Source: Fluviicoccus sp. (GTDB taxonomy: Bacteria > Pseudomonadota > Gammaproteobacteria > Pseudomonadales > Moraxellaceae). From it: DNA of 64,000 bases. Shown piece after piece: positions 35,385 to 45,057 of the stretch; positions within the stretch are counted from its first letter, which is position 1; every line of letters begins with the position of its first letter. The notes under the pieces were generated by a model. That model made no database searches. It was not told the origin of the DNA and was given only the letters and a program-made list of their open reading frames with translations. The translations under genes and the position numbers were made by a program. The stretch is from NCBI RefSeq assembly GCF_030646115.1, contig NZ_JAUSMX010000002.1:1-64000 (forward strand), read 5' to 3'.

Positions 35385-35672
35385 TCAAGCGTTGGCGCAC
35401 ACAAAGTCGATCAAAGCAATCGACTCTGAAAACTTTTCAGTTAGAGGCTTGGCAAAGTATGCAAAGCGATCCTTCGAGATTTCTATGACTTCACCTGTAC
35501 CAGGTTGCTCTGGACCACCGGGGATGCAATATGTCTTGTTGTGTTGAAGGCGTGCTGTTTCTTTATCCTTACTTAAGACAACGTACTCTTTGACCTCGTA
35601 ATAGCCTGTCCCAAAGATATGCGACGGTACGTAAACCATTCTACCCACTGAAAAATTTTCATCGTACGACAT
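35385..35672 (-). CDS. Hypothetical small protein
   Basis: 95 residues from ATG 35672, which has AGGTGA upstream; the ORF-track start three codons earlier is a GTG. The sequence is compact and soluble (VGRMVYVPSHIFGTGYYEV), probably a small beta-rich fold, with a Gly/Pro turn (CIPGGPEQPGTGE). No family recognised. An accessory-island gene. Confidence 0.55.
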   Translation of the reverse strand: MSYDENFSVGRMVYVPSHIFGTGYYEVKEYVVLSKDKETARLQHNKTYCIPGGPEQPGTGEVIEISKDRFAYFAKPLTEKFSESIALIDFVCANA

Positions 35673-35931
35673 CTCGTTCACCTATATCATAGTTGTTGAC
35701 GAAAGACTTAGCTGATCAGTCTGCATAGATTTTGCCGTGTTTTCATGCCATGTCAATCAACTGCAGCGGCATCAAATCTAGGTAGGGATGCTGCCCTGCC
35801 AACCTCATGGAAGCGGGCGGTGACCACCGCTCACATTACTAACATCTGGGTTGTAGCTTAGCAGGTGAAGGTAAAGCTGGCGTATCCTCTAACCTGGCGG
35901 GTAAGCTCGGTATCGTCTGCCGCTGCAGCCT

Positions 35932-36315
35932 CTAACCCACCCCAGCTCCAGAATTTCCTTCTCCTGCAAGCCCTCGCAACAACGCGAGATCGTGCCATTT
36001 CATCTGTTGGATCCTAGCATTCACCTTCCAGGCGTAATCCATCGGAGAAAGCGCCATTTTCTTGCCAGCATGTCGCCGACGATTGCAGATCGAACACGCC
36101 GCCACAATGTTGTCAGCCTTGTCCTTCCCACCATCACAACGAGCATGTAAATGTTCAGCTGTACACTGCAGTCCTTTGACTTGGGCAAGTGTCAAGCCAT
36201 GAGCTTGGGCGAAGACTTCGGGTTGAGATTGCCACATCGGAAGGCCACAGTAGAAGCAGCGGCCGGATTGACGTTGAAAAGCAGTGATTCGGTGTTTCTG
36301 GATAGCGGTTTTCAT
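35932..36315 (-). CDS. HNH endonuclease
   Basis: 127 residues from ATG 36315, preceded by GGAG. Zinc-ribbon Cys pairs flank the catalytic core (CFYCGLPM ... CSICNRRRH), and the HNH-type segment AEHLHARCDGGKDKADNIVA carries the conserved His and Asn. The type is common in phages, mobile islands and defence loci. The C-terminal 35 residues are a short tail. Confidence 0.85.
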   Translation of the reverse strand: MKTAIQKHRITAFQRQSGRCFYCGLPMWQSQPEVFAQAHGLTLAQVKGLQCTAEHLHARCDGGKDKADNIVAACSICNRRRHAGKKMALSPMDYAWKVNARIQQMKWHDLALLRGLAGEGNSGAGVG

Positions 36316-36469
36316 CGCCGACTCCAATTAAAAAATAATGGAAGTCCGCTCGAAAACTCGCTGTTTCCTGCGGTACCGGCAACGGCTTAGCCTGCCAGCC
36401 CTTCAGATTTAGGGGTCTACGCCACCCGATCTAGAGATTTCACGCTTGATAATCTCCGTTCATTAATTT

Positions 36470-36504
36470 AGCCCACCGACTGGTCATTTGCAAGCAGGTG
36501 GGCT
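36470..36504. repeat. Inverted repeat in the gap before the microprotein genes
   Basis: AGCCCACC...GGTGGGCT, perfect 8-bp arms around 19 bases, in otherwise featureless intergenic sequence. No T-run, so its role is unclear. Confidence 0.35.
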
Positions 36505-36616
36505 CACCCTCACATCAACAACCCCACCTACCCTACCCATCCACCACGCCCCCCAACCATCTTGATTGCTGTTCTGCCAATTCCTAGAATCCGCGCCCTG
36601 TCATGGAGACTACTGG

Positions 36617-36763
36617 ATGAACAACATGAAATCGAAGAAGCCGGGGCTTACCCAGGAAGATGTGGTCTTTTTTGTGGCTTTTGGCATGCTAATGCTGATT
36701 ACCGGGGCATCGGCCTGGTTGGAGTGGATGAAGCAGGAGCTTATGGTGTTGGGCCTTCTATAG
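36617..36763 (+). CDS. Single-helix microprotein A
   Basis: 48 residues starting MNNMKSKKPGLTQED, with a GGAG about nine bases upstream. One hydrophobic helix (VVFFVAFGMLMLITGASAW) is followed by LEWMKQEL. The next gene encodes a clear paralogue with the same KKxGLT-helix-LEWM plan. It may be a membrane effector, holin-like toxin or accessory peptide; no family recognised. Confidence 0.55.
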   Translation: MNNMKSKKPGLTQEDVVFFVAFGMLMLITGASAWLEWMKQELMVLGLL

Positions 36764-36786
36764 CATATTCGACCGTCAAGGTCTGG

Positions 36787-36930
36787 ATGAGCGACTTGGA
36801 AACGAAGAAGACCGGACTTACTCCGAATTATTTACTTTGTATTGCAATGTCTTTTTCGCTTGTATTGATAAGTTGGGCTTTCGGGTGTTTGGAATGGATG
36901 AATAAAATCATCAATTTCAGATTAAATTGA
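36787..36930 (+). CDS. Single-helix microprotein B
   Basis: 47 residues starting MSDLETKKTGLTPNYL, with AAGG six bases before the ATG. The helix (LLCIAMSFSLVLISWAFGC) is followed by LEWMNKI. It is paralogous to the protein 24 bp upstream. Its 3' end overlaps the convergent HEPN gene by 14 bp, so the two may influence each other's expression. Confidence 0.55.
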   Translation: MSDLETKKTGLTPNYLLCIAMSFSLVLISWAFGCLEWMNKIINFRLN

Positions 36931-38395
36931 TATTTTCCGACGGGACATGCAAATGAAGTTGAATTTTCTTTATAACTTCCTCAACTTCAGACTCATTATC
37001 AATCAAGTACGTTATATTCACTAACTCCTCATTCATAACTTCAACATCATCACAGACAACCCGAGCCACTCTTCTTAAATCCGTATTTAAAATAGGCTCA
37101 CTCACCACCACCACTTTTCTTTTGAATGACAAATCAAATAATGATCTGATTAATTCGATAGACTCACTCATCAACCCTAATATCATTCCATAATCATCAT
37201 CATCACTTACAATTGACTCCTCTACAATAATCATGCTTTCAGCCTTTTTCAATTTTTCGTATTCAACTTCGTCAACCACTTTATAATCATGCATGACATC
37301 GATTAATTCGCCAGCCGACTTTCTAAATTCTATCGGATGACGTGATCGCCCTAGATAACTTTCTATTGATACTGGCAACCCAATAAACACACAATAATCC
37401 TCTATTAAGCCATTCATGGTTCGCCTCATTGACAATATATTCATAGATTTATCTTTAATAATGCCATCAAAATCCTCATCAGCCTTCTTTATTCCTAACG
37501 ATGTAAAATCAGGAGTTTTAATCTTATCAATTGAATCATCAAATATTCTATTGAAAGCACTTATCAAGTCCAAGGCTTCATCATAATTTCTGCGTGTGAA
37601 CTCGCGATTGTGAGCAATCAAGTTTCGCAAAGTTTTCAGTCTTTCCCATTGGTATTTTATTTGCTCTTCATTCATACCTTCAACAATATCTTGAAAAGAC
37701 TGATTCCAATGTGACCTAGGAATAAAATCCAGCAGCTTGTTGATTGTATGATCAGCCGTTTCAACTGAAGCAGATCGCTGGTAATCAACCAACAACTTAT
37801 CAACCAAATCACAAGACATCCCACGGTAACTATCAAACAAGAATGATGATAACGTTTCGAAATTTGCATTCTGTAGAATATTGTCCCTACCTTTATTTCC
37901 ATCCGAATCGCCACATTTTTGTTTTTTTTGCAAATCCTCTTTGAAAGCCTTAGGTACTTTAACTGAAGCCCAATTAGAACCATGAGCCTTATACATAATA
38001 TAAGTTATAAGATGACGAAGCTTATTCTCAATCAGATTAATCTCCGAATAAATTAGACATGAATAATGATGCGATAAATCATCATGAAGCATATCAACCC
38101 TAAACCCCAATTGACCAATCACCCTCCTAATTTCATCAATTATTAATCCTGCATTTTCTATTTTCTCCTTGGAAATTTTTTTATGAATACATAGATGAAA
38201 ACATCTATCATCGCCTGGAAGTTCAAGAACTATAATTTTTAGATTGCATACAAACCCTTTACCACAACTAACGGTGCCTCTCTTGATGATTAATTTTGTG
38301 CTTTTCGTACATAGAAGCCGCAAGAAATCATCATTATTATTTAACCCTAAAAATCCGTTATGGCTATTAACCATGAATTCCACTTTGAAATCCAT
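36917..38395 (-). CDS. Putative HEPN-domain protein
   Basis: 492 residues from ATG 38395 (a GTG three codons earlier is possible). An N-terminal region (about 1-100) of unknown fold is followed by a helical segment reminiscent of Swt1-type HEPN (ENKLRHLITYIMYKAHGSNW, about 125-145). A second segment has LKTLRNLIAHNREF (about 285), giving the RX4H motif of HEPN ribonucleases. The C-terminal 150 residues are acidic and mixed. HEPN proteins are frequent RNA-cutting effectors in toxin-antitoxin and abortive-infection systems; that role here is inferred. Strongly AT-rich. Confidence 0.6.
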   Translation of the reverse strand: MDFKVEFMVNSHNGFLGLNNNDDFLRLLCTKSTKLIIKRGTVSCGKGFVCNLKIIVLELPGDDRCFHLCIHKKISKEKIENAGLIIDEIRRVIGQLGFRVDMLHDDLSHHYSCLIYSEINLIENKLRHLITYIMYKAHGSNWASVKVPKAFKEDLQKKQKCGDSDGNKGRDNILQNANFETLSSFLFDSYRGMSCDLVDKLLVDYQRSASVETADHTINKLLDFIPRSHWNQSFQDIVEGMNEEQIKYQWERLKTLRNLIAHNREFTRRNYDEALDLISAFNRIFDDSIDKIKTPDFTSLGIKKADEDFDGIIKDKSMNILSMRRTMNGLIEDYCVFIGLPVSIESYLGRSRHPIEFRKSAGELIDVMHDYKVVDEVEYEKLKKAESMIIVEESIVSDDDDYGMILGLMSESIELIRSLFDLSFKRKVVVVSEPILNTDLRRVARVVCDDVEVMNEELVNITYLIDNESEVEEVIKKIQLHLHVPSENINLI

Positions 38396-38405
38396 ATTAC
38401 TCACT

Positions 38406-38618
38406 TTAACCCTGTCGACTAAAATAATTTATAAGCAATTTCCCCGTCATCGCCACCCTCGGCCCCAACGAAGACCTCACCTTCCCTGCCCGCTCCAGAT
38501 AGTTCAACCGACTGGCCACCCCCGAAGCCTCCACCGCATCCGGCAACGCCCGGCGGATCTCAATAGCCGCCAAAGGACGCCCCGCCACAGCCAGGACTCT
38601 CAGAATCCTATCATTCAA
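38406..38618 (-). CDS. Small winged-helix protein
   Basis: 70 residues with a compact helix-turn-helix pattern (MNDRILRVLAVAGRPLAAIEIRR truncated motif: ILRVLAVAGRPLAAIEIRRA, then VASRLNYLERAGKV). Higher GC than the island genes, thus probably a leftover of older or prophage DNA. It lies 3 bp after the degenerate gene at 38622. DNA binding is inferred. Confidence 0.55.
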   Translation of the reverse strand: MNDRILRVLAVAGRPLAAIEIRRALPDAVEASGVASRLNYLERAGKVRSSLGPRVAMTGKLLINYFSRQG

Positions 38619-38621
38619 ACT

Positions 38622-38876
38622 TTACTCACGCATAGCTCTTTTCCTCCAACTTCTCCAGCACAAACGCCTTCCCACTAACCAGAAGTGCCCTGCTGTGCAG
38701 AGCCCATTCCACCGCAGCAAAACCCGCCGCCAATCGCCAGGCATACCCTCCAGCAACCGCTCCACCATCATCCGCAGCGCATCGTCCGCCACCGCCCTCA
38801 TCCCACACATAGCGGGACGAATGGTCGTTCCACTTCCGCTCGGCACTGCCGCACTCCACCGCCACCTACCGGACAA
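38622..38876 (-). pseudogene. Degenerate small gene, apparently frameshifted
   Basis: Protein-like sequence switches between two frames. One frame reads AVECGSAERKWNDHSSRYV at the start and VEWALHSRALLVSGKAFVLE at the end. The other gives a convincing middle (DDALRMMVERLLEGMPGDWR). A composite of these would be one intact small protein, so two indels are suspected. Probably a prophage remnant; no family recognised. Confidence 0.4.
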
Positions 38877-39030
38877 TATGGAGACGGCTAATGGGTGCCC
38901 ACATTTCCAGTCTTATTCCATTTAGGAACTACCATATCACCCCAAAGTATTTTTAATTATTTAAGGAATTGCCTACATTGCCCTCAAGCGGTCACCACGA
39001 CCCAGAACAATGATCTTGAGGAATTTTGCA

Positions 39031-40023
39031 ATGAACAAGACCCTGCTGGCATTTGCCCTGACCCTCGGCCTGGCCGCCCCGGTACTGGCCGACGTTTCCC
39101 TGCTAAACGTCTCCTACGACCCCACCCGCGAACTTTACCAAGACTACAACGCCGCCTTCGCCAAATACTGGAAAACCAAGACCGGCGAAACCGTCACCTT
39201 CAAGCAATCGCATGGCGGTTCCGGCAAGCAGGCGCGCGCCGTCATTGACGGCCTGGAAGCCGATGTAGTGACGCTGGCGCTGGCGGGAGACATCGACCAG
39301 ATCGCCAACCGCGGCATCATTGCGCCGAACTGGCAAAAGCGTTTGGCCAACAGCTCCTCGCCTTATACCTCCACCATCGTCTTCCTGGTGCGCAAGGGCA
39401 ACCCCAAGAAAATCCTCGACTGGAACGATGTGGTTCGTCCCGGCGTGGATGTCATCACCCCGAATCCCAAGACCTCCGGCGGCGCCCGCTGGAACTACCT
39501 GGCCGCCTGGGGCTACAAGCTGCGTCAGCCCGGCGCCAATGCAGACCAGGCCAAGGACTTCGTGAAGAAGCTGTTCAAGAACGTCAAGGTGCTGGATTCC
39601 GGCGCGCGCGGGTCCACCACCACCTTTGTGGAGCGTGGCATTGGCGACGTGCTGCTGGCCTGGGAAAACGAAGCATATCTGGCCGTAAAGGAACTGGGTC
39701 CGGACAAGTTTGAAATTGTCACCCCAAGCGTTTCCATCCTGGCCGAACCGCCGGTAACCGTAGCTGACAAGTACGCCAAGAAGCACGGCACCACCAAGGT
39801 TGCCCAGGCTTACCTGCAATATCTGTATTCCCCGGAAGCCCAGGAAATTGCCGCCAAGAACTACTATCGCCCCACCGATGCGGCCGTTGCTGCCCGCTAC
39901 AAACAGCAGTTCGCCTCGGTCAAGCTGTTCACCATCAAGGATTTCGGCGGCTGGTCGGTGGCTCAGGACGCGCACTTCGCCGATGGCGGCATCTTCGACC
40001 AGATTTACCAACCGGGCCGATAA
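39031..40023 (+). CDS. sbp: Sulfate/thiosulfate-binding periplasmic protein
   Basis: 330 residues with Sec signal (ending VLA). The mature protein has the sulfate-binding family signatures [15 protein letters not shown] and [14 protein letters not shown], and later [18 protein letters not shown]. It is the first gene of the sbp-cysT-cysW-cysA operon. ATG 39031 with GAGGA is chosen over the ORF-track start. Confidence 0.94.
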   Translation: MNKTLLAFALTLGLAAPVLADVSLLNVSYDPTRELYQDYNAAFAKYWKTKTGETVTFKQSHGGSGKQARAVIDGLEADVVTLALAGDIDQIANRGIIAPNWQKRLANSSSPYTSTIVFLVRKGNPKKILDWNDVVRPGVDVITPNPKTSGGARWNYLAAWGYKLRQPGANADQAKDFVKKLFKNVKVLDSGARGSTTTFVERGIGDVLLAWENEAYLAVKELGPDKFEIVTPSVSILAEPPVTVADKYAKKHGTTKVAQAYLQYLYSPEAQEIAAKNYYRPTDAAVAARYKQQFASVKLFTIKDFGGWSVAQDAHFADGGIFDQIYQPGR

Positions 40024-40046
40024 CCTCAGACTGACGGGAGCACATC

Positions 40047-40868
40047 ATGAAACGACGTGTCTTGCCGGGTCTGCCGTTGACCCTGGGCTACACCCTGACC
40101 TATCTGACCCTGATTGTGCTGATTCCGCTCAGCGCTGTGTTCCTGAAAACGGCCACGCTGGACTGGAGCCATTTCTGGGATGTGATCACCGCACCACGGG
40201 TTGTGGCTTCGTACAAGCTGACCTTCGGCGCTTCGTTGCTGGCGGCGCTGATCAACACGGTCTTCGGTCTGATATTGGCCTGGGTGCTGGTGCGCTACAC
40301 CTTCCCCGGCAAAAAGCTGGTGGACTCGCTGATTGACCTGCCCTTTGCCTTGCCAACGGCAGTGGCCGGTATCGCGCTGACGGCGCTGTATGCCCCCAAC
40401 GGCTGGATCGGCAGCATCCTGGAACCCTTGGGCATCAAGGTGGCTTTCACGCCGCTGGGGGTGCTGGTGGCCTTGATCTTCATCGGCCTGCCCTTTGTGG
40501 TGCGCACGGTGCAGCCGGTGCTGGAAGACATTGACAGCGAGCTGGAAGAAGCCGCCGCCAGCCTCGGCGCCAATCGCTGGCAGACCTTCACCAAGGTGCT
40601 GCTGCCGATCATCTCTCCGGCGCTGCTGACCGGCTTTGCTCTGGCTTTTGCACGCGCGGTGGGGGAATACGGCTCCGTCATTTTCATCGCCGGCAACATT
40701 CCGCTGGTATCCGAAATTACGCCGCTGATGATTATCAGCAAGCTGGAACAGTATGACTATGCCGGGGCGACTGCCATTGCTACGGTAATGCTGGTGATTT
40801 CCTTCGTCCTGCTGCTGGTGATCAACGGGCTGCAGGCCTGGACCAAGAAAAGCCGGGAGACCATATAA
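40047..40868 (+). CDS. cysT: Sulfate ABC transporter permease CysT
   Basis: 273-residue inner-membrane permease with about six helices. The EAA loop (LEEAAASLGANRWQTFTKVLLP) contacts CysA. The stop TAA is directly followed by the cysW ATG. Confidence 0.94.
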   Translation: MKRRVLPGLPLTLGYTLTYLTLIVLIPLSAVFLKTATLDWSHFWDVITAPRVVASYKLTFGASLLAALINTVFGLILAWVLVRYTFPGKKLVDSLIDLPFALPTAVAGIALTALYAPNGWIGSILEPLGIKVAFTPLGVLVALIFIGLPFVVRTVQPVLEDIDSELEEAAASLGANRWQTFTKVLLPIISPALLTGFALAFARAVGEYGSVIFIAGNIPLVSEITPLMIISKLEQYDYAGATAIATVMLVISFVLLLVINGLQAWTKKSRETI

Positions 40869-41750
40869 ATGGGAGCCGCCATTGGAGCGCGCCACAAGGT
40901 TGGCGCTTACAGCAACAAGCTCGCCACTCGTGAACCGGCCTGGATCAGGGTGCTTCTGTTGACGCTGGGACTGGGTTTCTTCGCCTTGTTCCTGCTGATG
41001 CCCCTGATTGCTGTGTTTGGGGAAGCCCTGCGCAAGGGCTGGGATGTCTATGTGGCTTCGCTGGTGGAAGCCGATGCGCTGTCCGCCATCAAGCTGACGG
41101 TGCTGATTGCCGTGATTGCCGTGCCGCTGAACCTGGTGTTTGGCGTGGCGGCGGCCTGGACCATCGCCAAGTTCGATTTTCGCGGCAAAAGCATCCTGAC
41201 CACGCTGATTGACCTGCCGTTCTCGGTGTCGCCGGTGGTGGCGGGTCTCATCTATGTGCTGATCTTCGGCAGCCAGGGCTGGTTCGGGGAGTGGTTTTAT
41301 GACCATGACATCAAGATCATCTTCGCCGTGCCCGGCATGGTGCTGGCCACGGTGTTCGTCACCTTCCCCTTTGTGGCGCGGGAGCTGATTCCGCTGATGG
41401 AAGCCCAGGGCCGTGACGAAGAGGAAGCCGCCGTGGTGCTTGGCGCCAACGGCTGGCAGACCTTCTGGTATGTGACGCTGCCCAACATCAAGTGGGGGCT
41501 CATCTACGGGGTGGTGCTGTGCAATGCCCGGGCCATGGGCGAGTTCGGCGCGGTGTCGGTGGTGTCGGGCCATATCCGCGGCGAAACCAATACCATGCCG
41601 CTGCATGTCGAGATCCTCTACAACGAATACAACTTCGCCGCCGCCTTCGCCGTGGCCTCCCTGCTGGCCTTGCTGGCGCTGCTGACGATGGTGATCAAGG
41701 TCTTCATCGAGTGGCAGGCCAACCGTCAGGCCCAACCGGAATCCGAATGA
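40869..41750 (+). CDS. cysW: Sulfate ABC transporter permease CysW
   Basis: 293-residue partner permease. EAA loop [20 protein letters not shown]; conserved [19 protein letters not shown] is characteristic of CysW. It forms the heterodimeric channel with CysT. Confidence 0.94.
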   Translation: MGAAIGARHKVGAYSNKLATREPAWIRVLLLTLGLGFFALFLLMPLIAVFGEALRKGWDVYVASLVEADALSAIKLTVLIAVIAVPLNLVFGVAAAWTIAKFDFRGKSILTTLIDLPFSVSPVVAGLIYVLIFGSQGWFGEWFYDHDIKIIFAVPGMVLATVFVTFPFVARELIPLMEAQGRDEEEAAVVLGANGWQTFWYVTLPNIKWGLIYGVVLCNARAMGEFGAVSVVSGHIRGETNTMPLHVEILYNEYNFAAAFAVASLLALLALLTMVIKVFIEWQANRQAQPESE

Positions 41751-41762
41751 GGTGATGAAATC

Positions 41763-42830
41763 ATGAGTATTGAAGTCAAGAATATTTCCAAGCGCTTCGG
41801 CAATTTCGTGGCCCTGGACAATCTGAGCCTGGAGTTCCCCACCGGGGAGCTGGTGGCGCTGTTGGGCCCGTCCGGATGCGGCAAGACCACCCTGCTGCGC
41901 ATTATTGCCGGTCTGGAAAGCGCCGATGCCGGTGACGTCTATCTGGAAGGCGAAAACGCCTCCGACGCGCATGTACGTGAACGTCAGGTGGGTTTCGTGT
42001 TCCAGCACTACGCCTTGTTCCGCCACATGAGCGTCTATGACAACGTCGCCTTCGGCCTGCGCATGAAGCCGAAGAAGATTCGTCCGAAGGAACCGGAAAT
42101 CCGCAAGAAGGTCATGGATTTGCTGAAGCTGGTGCAACTGGACTGGCTGGCCGACCGCTACCCGTCACAGCTGTCCGGCGGCCAGCGTCAGCGCATCGCC
42201 CTGGCCCGCGCCCTGGCGGTGGAGCCGCGCGTGCTGTTGCTGGATGAGCCCTTTGGCGCGCTGGACGCCAAGGTGCGCAAGGAACTGCGCCGCTGGCTGC
42301 GCCAGTTGCATGACGAGCTGCACATCACCAGTATTTTTGTGACCCACGATCAGGAAGAAGCCCTGGAAGTGGCCGACCGCGTGGTGCTGATGAATAAGGG
42401 CCGTGTGGAACAGCTGGGCTCGCCGGACGAGGTCTATGACCACCCGGCCACCCCGTTTGTCTACGGCTTCCTGGGTAACGTCAACCTGTTCCACGGCCGC
42501 ATTCACGGTGACACGCTGCAAACCGATGACGCCATCCTGGCCATTCCCGGCCATGAGCTGAACCATGGGGATGAGGTGGTGGGTTTTGTGCGCCCGCACG
42601 ATCTGGAAATTGTGGTGGATACCAGGGATGGAACCGGCGGCGTGCTGGCGACCGTGAGCCGGGTGCTGGCCTTTGGCGCCAGCGTACGCGTGGAACTGAC
42701 CGGTCTGGATGACAAGCTTTATGAAGTTGAACTGACGCGCACCCAGCGCGAAACCCTGCAACTGCGCAGCGGCCAGCAAGTGATTTTGCGCCCGGTGCAG
42801 GTCAAGGTGTTTGATAAGAAGGCGGGGTAA
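41763..42830 (+). CDS. cysA: Sulfate ABC transporter ATPase CysA
   Basis: 355 residues. Walker [10 protein letters not shown], signature [15 protein letters not shown], Walker [18 protein letters not shown] and H-loop [14 protein letters not shown] are intact. A C-terminal TOBE-like regulatory domain follows (about 240-355). It powers sulfate/thiosulfate import and completes the operon; no strong terminator is visible after it. Confidence 0.95.
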   Translation: MSIEVKNISKRFGNFVALDNLSLEFPTGELVALLGPSGCGKTTLLRIIAGLESADAGDVYLEGENASDAHVRERQVGFVFQHYALFRHMSVYDNVAFGLRMKPKKIRPKEPEIRKKVMDLLKLVQLDWLADRYPSQLSGGQRQRIALARALAVEPRVLLLDEPFGALDAKVRKELRRWLRQLHDELHITSIFVTHDQEEALEVADRVVLMNKGRVEQLGSPDEVYDHPATPFVYGFLGNVNLFHGRIHGDTLQTDDAILAIPGHELNHGDEVVGFVRPHDLEIVVDTRDGTGGVLATVSRVLAFGASVRVELTGLDDKLYEVELTRTQRETLQLRSGQQVILRPVQVKVFDKKAG

Positions 42831-42949
42831 GTCAGGGTGAATCCCGTGTTCCGGCACGGGGAATAGAGCGACGCCGGTCTGCTCGGGGTTCGTGTTGCCA
42901 TTCGGCCTCTCCACCTTATAATGCTAAGCCATCCTTGGGTAAGCCCCCG

Positions 42950-43378
42950 ATGAATAATCCCTACAGCCCCCCTCACAGCCAACTGGAACCGGACCTTTCC
43001 AACCACCGAACGCCATCAGTATTCTGGAAGATCTTCTTTTGGTTCAACATCCTGCTCTGCGGAATTGTTTATCCGTTCGCCATTGCCGAACAGACGATGA
43101 GTGCTTTGGATACCATAGACATGGTGATGACTTTGGCTGGCCTGGTGGGTATCTATGGCTATATCCGGCAAAAATGGCTGAATTACAGTCGCTTCTGGAA
43201 AGGGCTAACCATCGCTTATGTAGTCTGGTTCATGCTGTACACCTGGATTCTCCCCATGGCTTTCGAAACCTTGGTTTATGGCGAAAACCCCGAAATGGAT
43301 ATCATCATGATCATAACGGTCCTGATTAGTGGCTGTACCGTATTCGGCTTGTACAAGTTCGCTTTTACTACTAAATGA
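42950..43378 (+). CDS. Four-helix membrane protein with NPYxPP N-terminus
   Basis: 142 residues from ATG 42950 (MNNPYSPPHSQL). Four hydrophobic segments (IFFWFNILLCGIVYPFAI; IDMVMTLAGLVGIYGYI; GLTIAYVVWFMLYTWILPMA; IIMIITVLISGCTVFGLY). The NPYxPP start occurs in several small bacterial membrane families of unknown function. A decayed paralogue lies at 49140-49345. Confidence 0.72.
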   Translation: MNNPYSPPHSQLEPDLSNHRTPSVFWKIFFWFNILLCGIVYPFAIAEQTMSALDTIDMVMTLAGLVGIYGYIRQKWLNYSRFWKGLTIAYVVWFMLYTWILPMAFETLVYGENPEMDIIMIITVLISGCTVFGLYKFAFTTK

Positions 43379-43386
43379 AAAAAACA

Positions 43387-43411
43387 GGAGGGCGCATCGT
43401 GTGCGCCCTCC
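43387..43411 (-). terminator. Terminator of the porin gene
   Basis: 10-bp stem GGAGGGCGCA/TGCGCCCTCC with a 5-nt loop; on the minus strand a run of T follows after two bases. It may also serve the plus-strand gene ending at 43378, though no T-run follows in that direction. Confidence 0.8.
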
Positions 43412-43493
43412 CGTATTCAAAATGCAAATAGCTTACCGATTGGACAAATACTCTACCCTCCAATACTGGTTGCAATCCGTTCCAAGTGCAGGA

Positions 43494-44495
43494 TCAGAAT
43501 TTGTGATCGAAACCGACGGCCAGCACTTGTTCGTCGATGTCGTTTGCATTGCCCTTCAGCACATCTTCACGCGTGGTGTAAAAGGCAAAGGCTTTGGTCT
43601 TGGAGGTGAGGTTATAGTCGCCGCCCAGCGAAATGGACTTGCGTTCGGTGCTCTTGCCGGCGGCGACCTTGGCGTCATCGTCCGAAGCCGCCGTGCTGTA
43701 TTGCGCCTTCAGAACAAAATCATCCAGCTTGTAGGCAGCGCCCAGCAGGTAGGATGTTTCACCATCCTTGCCGTCATACTTTTCACTGGTGCCGTACAGG
43801 GCGTTCAACGTCAGGTCAGATACCTTGTAGGAAACCACCAGACGGATGTTGTCGCTTTCGCGGGTACCGGCCACCAAGGCAGCCTTGCTGTCAATGCCGA
43901 AGTCAGCGGCCAGGGCGGCATACAAGCCTTGCTCTTCATTGGTATAGGCCACAGACACAGAGGAGCCGTTCTTGGCGCCGGCAGCCACATCCTGGGTCTG
44001 GCTCAGCAAGCCGATCTGAATGTTGGAAAAGACCGGGGCTTCATAGGAAATGACGTTGTTGATGCGGTTTTCACCGGCTACCGTCCACTCAATGTCACCG
44101 GAGTAGTCGTTGAACAGGTCAATTTCGCCCTGGGCGGTCTTGACGAAAGTGTCCAACTTGCCGAACTTCAGTGTACCCAGCTTCTTGCTTTTAACACCCA
44201 AAAAGCGGTTACGTTCTGACAAATCAGCACCGGTATCGCCGTCAGCGCGGACATGCCATTCAATGCCGTAAACGGCGCTCAGGTCGGCAGTCAGCTCATC
44301 TTCACCCTTCACGCCAAAGCGGGAAGCATTGCTTTGCAGCCGGGTATAGTTTTCGTCCACTTTGGTTCCGTCTTCAAAATCCTTCTTGTAGGACTCAACG
44401 GAAACGTTCAACTTGCCGTAAACCTTGGGGGCAGCGTTAGCCAGCGGAGCTGCCAGGGCGGCGGCAATGCTGAGAGCGATAAGCGACTTTTTCAT
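43494..44495 (-). CDS. General outer-membrane porin (Gram-negative porin family)
   Basis: 333 residues from ATG 44495 with GAGGAG upstream. Signal peptide ending ANA; mature start APKVYGKLNVSVESYKKDF is typical of beta-proteobacterial trimeric porins. Internal motifs SRFGVKGEDEL and SERNRFLGVKSKKLGTLKFG are typical. It ends in Phe (AVGFDHKF), the BAM recognition signal. Single gene with its own terminator. Confidence 0.92.
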   Translation of the reverse strand: MKKSLIALSIAAALAAPLANAAPKVYGKLNVSVESYKKDFEDGTKVDENYTRLQSNASRFGVKGEDELTADLSAVYGIEWHVRADGDTGADLSERNRFLGVKSKKLGTLKFGKLDTFVKTAQGEIDLFNDYSGDIEWTVAGENRINNVISYEAPVFSNIQIGLLSQTQDVAAGAKNGSSVSVAYTNEEQGLYAALAADFGIDSKAALVAGTRESDNIRLVVSYKVSDLTLNALYGTSEKYDGKDGETSYLLGAAYKLDDFVLKAQYSTAASDDDAKVAAGKSTERKSISLGGDYNLTSKTKAFAFYTTREDVLKGNANDIDEQVLAVGFDHKF

Positions 44496-45057
44496 GACCG
44501 GGTCTCCTCGAAACTTCGATTGAATCCGCTGTAACACGGGTGTCACAACGATGATGTAAAAATGGCGGACCCTGAATGCTGAAGCTTACTTCAGTTTTGA
44601 TATATCAACAGTTTTCAGGATTAATTCCCGCAACAGTTGCAACTTTATCGCTCAGCTTTAATTCTGCAAAATACTTATATATTTTATTGTTATTCGATTA
44701 TGGAATAACTCAGGCCATAAAAAACCCGCCGTGCGACTGGTTAATGGTAATGACCCTATGCTTGGGGTCGGCCTGCCATACTTTCTGGAAGGCGGGATCG
44801 GTGGATGATCTTCAACTGGATATCGGTCGGGCGGTGATTGCGCTGATCAAGTCGACGGAGGTGTCGATTGCGGTGATATGAGCGGGAACTTGTTGGAGCC
44901 TGCGGAATTTATTATTGCGGGATTTCAGGAAATTCCGACCATCATCCATGGCGGTAACTTTCGTCCAGACGGGGGTTGTAAATTCGAAAGTAATATCTAA
45001 GATTAAGTCAATTAAACAAAACTGAATTTTAGCCATGAAAAGTTCAGGGTGATCGAC
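44496..45057. other. 562-bp gap: porin promoter region and unassigned small ORFs
   Basis: The left part should hold the porin promoter on the minus strand (AT-rich, with TTTACA-like and GTGTTA-like elements, not convincing). On the plus strand two small frames overlap as ATGA: one ending IGRAVIALIKSTEVSIAVI at 44881, and a 40-residue frame from ATG 44878 to 45000 (MSGNLLEPAEFIIAGFQEIP). They could be a remnant of a lost gene. I do not assign a gene here. Confidence 0.3.

Noticed and set aside
35682-35931. Possible tRNA or attachment site in the island gap
   Set aside because: No cloverleaf arms or CCA-like end could be built; no matching direct repeat found at the other island edge.
32700-38900. 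CRISPR array
   Set aside because: No regularly spaced direct repeats are present in the island or elsewhere in the window.
40026-42137. 703-aa antisense ORF opposite cysT-cysW-cysA
   Set aside because: Spans three real genes on the other strand and has His/Gln/Arg-rich composition typical of antisense frames in GC-rich DNA.
42840-42870. Imperfect inverted repeat after cysA as terminator
   Set aside because: CCCGTG/CACGGG pairs but the stem is interrupted and no T-run follows.
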